A DNA stretch of 64,000 bases from Coenobita brevimanus. Taxonomy: Eukaryota > Arthropoda > Malacostraca > Decapoda > Coenobitidae. Shown here piece by piece: positions 58,054 to 64,000 of the stretch (position 1 is its first letter; each line of letters opens with the position of its first letter). The position numbers were made by a program, and so were the translations under genes. The notes below the pieces were generated by a model, which was not told the origin of the DNA, did not search any database, and saw only the letters and a list, made by a program, of their open reading frames with translations. The stretch spans positions 24,534,658 through 24,598,657 of the forward strand of contig CM064657.1 in NCBI GenBank assembly GCA_032717465.1, given 5' to 3'.

Positions 58054-59078
58054 TTAAGGAACTGTTAAACATAGAGAATGAAAGTCTTGCAAGTATATGT
58101 ACCTGGGGAATGGCTGGGAGGAGGGTGGTGAGAAGGGAGGAAGGGAGTAGTGGAAGCAGTGAAGAAAGTCAAAATGGAGATGGCCCCAGGAATTGATGGA
58201 GTGTGTGGTGAAATACTGAAGCATGGGGGAGAGATAGTAGTAGAGTGGATGTAGAAGATGCACAGATTGGTCTGGGAGGAAGGTAGAGTCCCGGAGAAGT
58301 GGAAGTCAGGCATAATTATTCCCTCGTACAAAAGAAAAGGAGAAAAAGAAATGTGTGTTAATCGCAGGGGCATTTGTCTTTTTAATGTAATAGGAAAAGT
58401 ATATGGTAGGATACTTATTGACAGAGTTAGGGAAATAACAGAGGAATTAGTTGTAGAAGAACAGGGAGGTGTTAGGAAGGGAAGAGGTTGTGTAGATCAG
58501 ATATTCATCCTTAGGTCTTTAGTGGAATAGTTTCTAGAGAAGGGAAAGAAGTTGTATGTGTCCTTCATGGATTAGGAGAAAGCATATGACAGAGTGGATA
58601 GACAAGGAATGTGGAAAATATTAGGAATATATAGAGGAAATGGGAAGCTGTTGGATACCTTGAAGAGTATGTATGAGGGTGCTAAGGCTGCAGTGATTGT
58701 GGGTAGTGAACTGAGTGAATTCTTTTATTTGAATGTTGGATTGAAGCAGGATTGTGTCATGCCTCCATGGTTGTTCAGTTTGTATATGGATGGCGTTATA
58801 AAAGAGATATAAAGTAGGGCAATGAATGGTGGAGCAACCCTAGTGAGAGAGGGCAGCATTTGGAAACTTCCTGTACTGTTGTTTGCAGATGATGCTGTGT
58901 TGTTAAGTGAGGACACAGGGGAACTGCAAGGCTTGGTAAATGAGTTTGAGAGAGTGTGTAAGAAACGGAATCTAAAGGTGAATGTAGAGAAGAGTAAAGT
59001 TATGTTCTTCGAGAAAAATGAAGTCACTGAATGTACAGTGAGGTTGGATGAGGAAATGGAAAATGAGAATGCATTTAA
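58054..59078 (+). pseudogene. LINE family R copy R5, middle segment (RT core)
   Basis: Resumes R5 directly after the piggyBac: KELLNIENESLASI, then MAPGIDGVCGEILKHGG, WKSGIIIPSYKRKGEKE, RGCVDQIFILRSLVE (58,258-58,530), DRQGMWKILGIY, VGLKQDCVMPPWLFSLYM, LPVLLFADDAVLLSED (58,594-58,940), ending in the TTAA at 59,075-59,078. TAG codons near 58,530 and 58,575 and frameshifts break it. Confidence 0.85.
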
Positions 59079-60054
59079 CCCTTTAAACGCGGATTGTCGC
59101 ATTTGCGACGCTCGGCGAAAGGACATAACAGCGGAGCGTCGCGTTTGCGATTCTAGTAAATTTTGAATTACCGCGGGCAGGCAGGCTCCAGCTGGTATTG
59201 TCTATCAGTACCACCACCCTTTAGCTACAATTAGCATACTTTACCTTTGTACTATTGACCTCCATTGTTGCCAAGTATCGTGTTCCCCCCCCCCCCACGG
59301 CCCGGCCAGCCTGGCTGTGATACATGGCAGTGCTCTGACTGCTCAGAACTGTAAATCTGCGCTCTTCTCTCACAAGCAGTTTATGCTAATAGGAAACGCT
59401 TGTTTCCCCAGTTGTAACACTAGCTTTTTTTCGCACGGTTTGCCCCTGTTTAGCGTCAGTTTACCGCAGGCTTTCAAAGTGACATTATGGCGAGTTCTAG
59501 CTCTTCCGAGTCAGTGCAAGCGGCCGACAGGAATAAAGTGACGGGCGTAAGGCAGAATAAAAAGCGCGCCGCGGTGATCTTTTGGGAAGTAATATGATTG
59601 AAAATAATGTAGTATACATGTTTTTAATTGTGAAAATGGAAATGTTTGTTGAGTGACGGGAAGACCGCCGCTGTGCTGCATGTCGGCCGTACGCTCCATT
59701 GATTTTAGCCTTATTTTCAGTGCTTGTTGTACAAATACGGATTCCAAACTACCTTTAAGTTTACTGTGACAGAATGAGGCTGTGGTAGAGGGGAAACCGG
59801 GTTGCTGGAGGTGTGAAAGTGAAGATTTGGTTACCCAACTTTGCAAGTCTCCACAAGTCCTTGGGTAGTCCACGAAGGCTCAACACTTGTCTCTGGAGAA
59901 AGCTGAATGTAAGTACTATCTGCGATACCAAGTATAATATTCTAGGGTTAATCTCTGATTTTTGGCTAATATTTTCCTACAGGTACTCAGACCGCGATAC
60001 AACTCCGCCACTCGGGGGGGGGTCGACTGTTCACGGCCGCGTTTAAGGGGTTAA
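59075..60054. mobile_element. TTAA-flanked element, 972 bp, inside R5
   Basis: 59,079-60,050. Ends are CCCTTTAAACGCGG and (reversed) CCCCTTAAACGCGG (13 of 14). Removal with one TTAA restores the R codons for AFKYLGS in frame. CpG-rich subterminal hairpin: GTCGCATTTGCGACGCTC and GAGCGTCGCGTTTGCGA at 59,096-59,152. A 36-codon frame at 59,487-59,597 starts MASSSSSESVQAADRNK and may be a remnant of a transposase N-terminus. piggyBac-type MITE. Confidence 0.8.
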
Positions 60055-60650
60055 GTACTTGGGTAGTGTGATGAGTAATGATATAAGTTTGGAGGATGAA
60101 GTGCTTGAAAGGGTACAACAGGGAAGAAAGGTTGCTGGTTCTTTGAAAACAGTGATAAGAAATAAGAAAATGAGAATGGAAGCAAAAAAGTTGCTGCGTG
60201 ATAGTATTGTGATACCATCTCCAACATACGAAAGTGAAACTTGGACGTTACTGGAAGGGCACAAGTCAAGAGTGAAGGCAGTGGAAATGAGTTATTTAAG
60301 AGGAGCATGTGGAGTTATATGGAGAGCCAGACTAACAAATGAGGAAGTGAAGGAGCATTGTGGTGTGGCTGTGGATGTGATATAAAGTTTTTGGAGGAAT
60401 ACATTGAAGTGGTCTGACCATGTGGAAAGGATGGAGAGTGAGAGACTGAGGAGGAGAGTGTATGTGAGTGGGGTGGAGGAGGGGAGAGGGGGGGGAGGCA
60501 GAGGATGAGGTAGGAAAGAGTGGAGAGGTATAATTATGAGAGCGGAGGGTGTGAGCTAGGAGGAGGGGAGTGAAATGGTGGGGGACTGGGTGACATGGCG
60601 GCAATTTATTTGTGACCTCCCCTTATGAGATTAAAGTGTCTGGCAATATA
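60051..60650 (+). pseudogene. LINE family R copy R5, 3' segment
   Basis: C-terminal RT part: VMSNDISLEDEVLERVQQ, GHKSRVKAVEMSYLRGACG (60,059-60,385), a stop near 60,385, then decayed GGRGRPR-type coding. The 3' end GTGTCTGGCAATATATAG is followed by a T run instead of a clean TAGA repeat. Confidence 0.85.
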
Positions 60651-61001
60651 TAGATTTTTTTTTTTTAGGAAAACATCTTTTGGGCTTCCAGCCTTTGGTT
60701 CCATCTACCAAGCATTTAAGAAAAAGAAAGAAAGAAAAAAAGCAGCGTTAGCACATAGAGAAGAAATGAATAGCAGCTGTAAGTCAACATGCACTGGAAT
60801 ACTAATCAGTGTTTGAGACTGGTCACAGTTGGTTCCCAGGAGAAGGTCCACAAGATGTAGATGCCCTTGATGATGTCATTCCTCCCCTCCCCTCCCCATC
60901 CCCAAGTGAAATATGCTATCCAAGGCCATGGCAGTGCCTCAGAAAGAGTAATACAGTAGTTGTTACAGCATAATGTACTGACTGGTCTTATAAATTAACT
61001 A
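60651..61001. other. unassigned DNA
   Basis: T run at 60,654-60,667, a short frame at 60,625-60,816 (AAAG-rich), and a CT-rich patch at about 60,880-60,903. No supported feature. Confidence 0.5.
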
Positions 61002-61705
61002 CAATAGTCCCTCAATTATCCGGCGTAATAGAGCCAAAGGCATGTCTGGGTAGTGGCAATGTCCGGATAATGATCAGTATCCCCCCTACTATACCCAGAC
61101 CCTACCTATACCCAACTCCAACCTATACCTAACCTATTTGTACAGTACCTGTGCTTACTTTGGTTGTGTTTTCTGGTCATTCAGGCATATTTAGACATCA
61201 AAACACACATAGGGCTATTGAAAATAGTGGCAATGTCCGGATAATGATCAGTATCCCCCCAACTATACCCAGACCCTACCTATACCCAACTCCAACCTAT
61301 ACCTAACCTATTTGTACAGTACCTCTACTTACTTTGTTTGTGTTTTCTGGTCATTCAGGCATATTTAGATATCAAAACACACATAGGGATATTGAAAATA
61401 ATTTTTAATACCAAGAAAACCATACAAAACAACCACTGAGAACCAATCAACACCCTACCTATACACTACTGTGTGTACAGTACCCCTCCTGATTTTGACA
61501 GTGTTTTCCCATCACTCTGCCATATTTAGACATCAAAACGCACATAAGAATATCCAAATAGTTTTTAACAACAACAAAACTATGCAAAAAAAAAAACATT
61601 GAAAGCCAAAAAACACCATACCTATACACTACTGTATATGCAGTTCCCCTCCTGATTTTGGCAGTGTTTACTGGTCATTCTGCCATATTTAGACATCAAA
61701 ACACA

Positions 61706-61881
61706 ACGTTGGGTCTGGTTAGTACTTGGATGGGTGACCGCCTGGGAACACCAGATGCTGTTGGCATCCCTACATGTCAAGTGGGGTTGGTGGAGGATTA
61801 GTGCCCCTCCCTGTAAAACAATTAACTCTAAGCCGTTGGCCACCCCGTTTGGGATACCTGGTGTCTGGCAATGAATGAAAA
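61706..61881 (+). mobile_element. SINE S copy S1 with 5S rRNA-derived head, full-length
   Basis: Flanked by an 8 bp duplication AAAACACA (61,698-61,705 and 61,882-61,889). Head 61,706-61,766: ACGTTGGGTCTGG, TTAGTACTTGGATGGGTGAC, CGCCTGGGAACACC, GCTGTTGGC, matching 5S rRNA from about nucleotide 60 to its 3' end. Body 61,767-61,832: GGGTTGGTGGAGGATTAGTG, CCCCTCCCTGTAAAAC, AATTAACT, matching the 5' UTR of LINE R (about 86% over 44 bases). Tail: GGCCACCCCGTTTGGGAT and GGTGTCTGGCAAT, matching the 3' end of LINE R, then GAATG and A. Confidence 0.9.
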
Positions 61882-62206
61882 AAAACACAATAGGAATATC
61901 CAAAATAATTTTAAACACCAAAAATAAACATGGAAAAAAAAAAACATGGAAAAAAAAAAATTACCCTACTTTACACTACTGTACAGTATGAACGGTACCC
62001 CTCCTAATTCTGCCATATTAAGACATCAAAACACACAGGAATATCCAGAGTAATGCTAAACACCAAGAAAACCATGCAAAAAGCTTAACCTCCTCTCCCC
62101 CCCAAAAAAAAACTACTTAATGTACAGTACCTCTCCATATTTTGGCAGTGTTTTCTGGTCATTCTGCCATATTGAGACATCAAAACACACATAGGAATAC
62201 CCATAT

Positions 62207-62712
62207 TACAGTAAACCCTCGATATAGCAAACCCCGGTATTGCGAATTTCGGATATAACAAACGGCCAAATCACAACCGAACATCCACCGGATTTTGCAA
62301 ATGAAGGTCGCTAAATGAGGGGGAAGTTCGGGAATCAGCTCACAGTGACAACAGCATCCCTTCCTGGCACAGTAAGTGTACTTGAACAGAATCCCTTCCT
62401 GGCACAGTAAGTGTACTGTAACAGTACCACATTATACTGTATTCTTATTATAGGTATTGTATTTATATGTACAACTTCATACAGTATTGTATTTACATGT
62501 ACAACTTCATAAACCATTGAATTCTCCATGTAAAACTTCATAGATTTACTTAAGGTTATGTTTGAGCTTGTAGGACCGAACAACTCCCATTATATATCGA
62601 AATGAGTTCGGTAATCCCTCGAAAATACCGACACTTCATATATAATGAACTTTTGGATATAGCGAACCACCCCTCCCCCCAATTAGTTTTGTTATATCTA
62701 GGGTTTACTGTA
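62207..62712. mobile_element. 502 bp MITE, TA flanked, Tigger-like ends
   Basis: 62,209-62,710 starts CAGTAAACCCTCGATATAGC and ends (reversed) CAGTAAACCCTAGATATAAC, with TA on both sides. It interrupts a unit of the tandem array (intact unit near 62,040). A 40 bp-type direct repeat (CCCTTCCTGGCACAGTAAGT) occurs at 62,357 and 62,393. No coding. Confidence 0.85.
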
Positions 62713-62818
62713 ATGTTAAACACCAAGAATGAATTCATAAACAACAAAAATTCACAAAAAAACTTAAGACTGTTGGAAAATCACATATCTTTCTGTGGCA
62801 CAAGTGATAGTTGCTCTC

Positions 62819-62821
<3 letters not shown>

Positions 62822-62894
<73 letters not shown>
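62822..62894. repeat. AC dinucleotide microsatellite, about 36 units
   Basis: Uninterrupted AC repeat. Frames through it on either strand are artefacts. Confidence 0.95.
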
Positions 62895-62896
<2 letters not shown>

Positions 62897-63510
62897 GTGT
62901 GTGAAGGTCGCTAAATTGAGGAGAAAACTAGAAGAGAGTACTAATAAAACGGAGAAGGTGAGCAGTGTATTGGATGAGCATAAGGCAAAGTGGGCACACA
63001 TAGAAGAAGAACAGAAAGAAGTGGTCAGCTTAAGAGAAATCATCCAGGAAGAAAGAGAAATGAACAAAATTGGAAGAAAATGTAGTGAAAATACTGAAGA
63101 AAAAAGAGAAAATAGTGAGAGAAACTGTAGAAAGGAACAGATGTGTGGTAATATTTGGAAACAGGGAGAAGGAAGAGAAGGTTAGATCCGTGAGACTCGC
63201 GAAAGACACGAACCTGGTAAGAGGAGTATTAGGCAAGATTGATCTCGAAGGAGACAAGTGGGTTAAAGAAATTGAAGAAGTAAGGAGAATAGGGCCTTAT
63301 AAGAAAGGGGAAACAAGACCAATGAGAGTCAAGTTGTCAGCAGAAAGTGTAGTAGATGATATACTTAAAGTGACCTGGAAATTAAGCAAAGAGGCAGGGA
63401 TGGAATATATTATAATAAGAAAAGATTTGAATGAAGAAGAAAGAGACGTTTTAAAATCATTGAAGGAAGAAGTAAAGGAAAAAAATGATAAGAGGACAGA
63501 GGAAGAATGT
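62895..63510 (+). pseudogene. LINE ORF1-like protein fragment
   Basis: Two overlapping frames (to about 63,090 in one phase, then 63,070-63,510) join into one protein with a frameshift. A charged, heptad-rich coiled-coil part (VAKLRRKLEESTNKTEKV ...) is followed by RNRCVVIFGNREKEEKVRS, IEEVRRIGPYKKGETRPMRV, IIIRKDLNEEERDVLKSL and EKNDKRTEEE. This order (coiled coil, RRM-like fold with RPMRVKL, C-terminal KDL..EER) is what LINE ORF1 RNA-binding proteins show. No RT follows because element Y starts at 63,515. The family owner is unknown; neither R nor A is known to carry it. Confidence 0.6.
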
Positions 63511-63514
63511 AATA

Positions 63515-64000
63515 CAGTAGAAGTCCTATTTTTCAGCATCTATGGGACCAGGCAAGTGCCGAAATATCAAAATTGCCAAATTATCAAAAACCCTACCCAC
63601 TCAGTACCTTATATGTTTCGGTGAACATTATCATCACTACTCATATCATTACAAATGTGTTTGGAGAGAGCACTGTATACTGTTTGATACTGTACAATAC
63701 TGTAATGAATACAGTACTATACATGAATATGAAAAATAAAGAAATTAGTGAACATACTGTATATAAATGTAATGATACAGTAGGCCTGCAAGTTCACATG
63801 CACTTACCTAAACTTATAGTAGGTTCCTTATTTACATATGTACAATAGAAGGGGTTCATTGGAGTCTGCTACTGCTGGAAGAAGTCCCCAGCAGTAGAGG
63901 GGACGAAAAAAATCGGAAAATCTGCCGAACGATCAGAGATTTTCGTAAATGGGACGATTTCTCAAAACTGCCGAAATGTCAGATTTGCTGGGGAATTGGA
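63515..64000. mobile_element. element Y copy, left end, continues beyond the window
   Basis: Starts CAGTAGAAGTCCTATTTTTC then AGCATCTATGGGACC after TA (63,513-63,514). It matches the inverted end at 11,386. Shared inner blocks: ACAAATGTGTTTGGAGAGAG near 63,650 and AGTAGGCCTGCAAG near 63,780. Near the window end a second end-like motif (ATCGGAAAATCTGCCGAACG, GACGATTTCTCAAAACTGCC) suggests another member. No transposase. Confidence 0.55.

Larger units (their letters stand above)
23305..58057. mobile_element. 34.7 kb piggyBac-type insertion with nested elements
   Basis: TTAA at 23,305-23,308 and 58,054-58,057 bound 23,309-58,053. Terminal sequences are CCCATCGCATCC (left) and, reversed, CCCATCGCGTCC (right). 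Removing the insert and one TTAA rejoins R5 base for base as in R6 (reverse strand near 34,730): GAGAGAACACTTTAAGG. A decayed piggyBac transposase lies at 55,150-57,873 reading away from the right end. The native element was probably 3.5-5 kb; the remainder is later insertions with their own target duplications (E, the 3.7 kb TA element, R6, X3 and its contents). Confidence 0.8.
61002..62760. mobile_element. Tigger-like end followed by a tandem array
   Basis: The end CAATAGTCCCTCAATTATCC follows TA at 61,000-61,001 and resembles the end at 14,469. Behind it are about six diverged units of 150-180 bp, each with TGGTCATTC.GCCATATTTAG, ACATCAAAACACACATAGG and AACACCAAGAA (near 61,170, 61,350, 61,510, 61,675, 62,020 and 62,165). 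The units are the inverted form of those at 19,457-19,915. S1 and a 502 bp MITE are inserted in the array. The right end of the carrier was not found. Confidence 0.65.

Noticed and set aside
23305..58057. A virus-piggyBac fusion or cargo-carrying giant transposon
   Set aside because: All recognisable cargo resolves into retroelements and MITEs, most with their own target duplications. No capsid, polymerase or metabolic cargo gene was seen.
61706..61766. Functional 5S rRNA gene
   Set aside because: Only the 3' half is present, it is followed by SINE body and LINE tail, and target duplications show retroposition.
62735..63067. Protein through the AC repeat (Cys-Val run)
   Set aside because: Dinucleotide repeat translation; the real coding signal is on the plus strand downstream.

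Overview
The window is repeat-filled animal DNA with no host gene that I can support. Almost every base that can be assigned belongs to a transposable element. Short runs of the TTAGG/CCTAA telomere-type repeat (around 29,843, 9,130 and 9,945), long microsatellites and the mix of LINE families point to an arthropod. A decapod crustacean is my best inference; the sequence does not prove it.

Names used below. LINE families: R (RTE-like, seven copies), A (RT plus a PHD-like finger, two copies), B (Jockey/CR1-like, two copies), C, D and E (one each). X is a Tigger/pogo-like DNA transposon with TA target sites (three copies). Y is another TA-flanked family. S is a 5S-headed SINE. 'TTAA elements' are piggyBac-type insertions.

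Layout. 1-1,556: broken A copy. 1,713-3,543: TTAA element. 3,585-6,053: B copy with a 794-codon open frame. 6,468-8,222: partial X holding R1. 9,175-9,935: TTAA element. 9,976-10,936: a 0.96 kb palindrome. 11,431-14,355: near-complete R2. 14,566-16,075: R3 inserted at the tail of D. 16,280-18,590: X holding R4. 19,457-19,915: tandem repeats. 20,655-22,110: B2 with a MITE inside. 22,115-60,650: R5, cut in two by a 34.7 kb TTAA-flanked piggyBac. 61,002-62,760: Tigger-like end, tandem array and an S copy. 62,895-63,510: LINE ORF1-like fragment. 63,515-64,000: Y copy running off the window.

The centrepiece is a five-level nest whose junctions can be read from target-site duplications. R5 (outermost) is interrupted at TTAA by a piggyBac (23,309-58,053) with a decayed transposase at its right end. 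Inside it lies X (35,336-55,102, TA duplication). Inside X lies a full-length R LINE, R7 (36,339-48,337, AGTAAATC duplication). Inside R7 lies an 8.83 kb LTR retrotransposon (37,542-46,371, CCTT duplication) carrying gag, protease, RT-RNase H-integrase and an envelope-like gene, in the style of insect errantiviruses. Its two LTRs differ by two substitutions and two indels, so it is the youngest layer.

Elements depend on each other. The S SINE has a head made of the 3' half of 5S rRNA. Its body and tail match the 5' UTR and the 3' end of the R LINE, so R is its likely replication partner. Most non-autonomous DNA elements here would need piggyBac-type (TTAA) or Tc1/mariner-type (TA) transposases from elsewhere in the genome.
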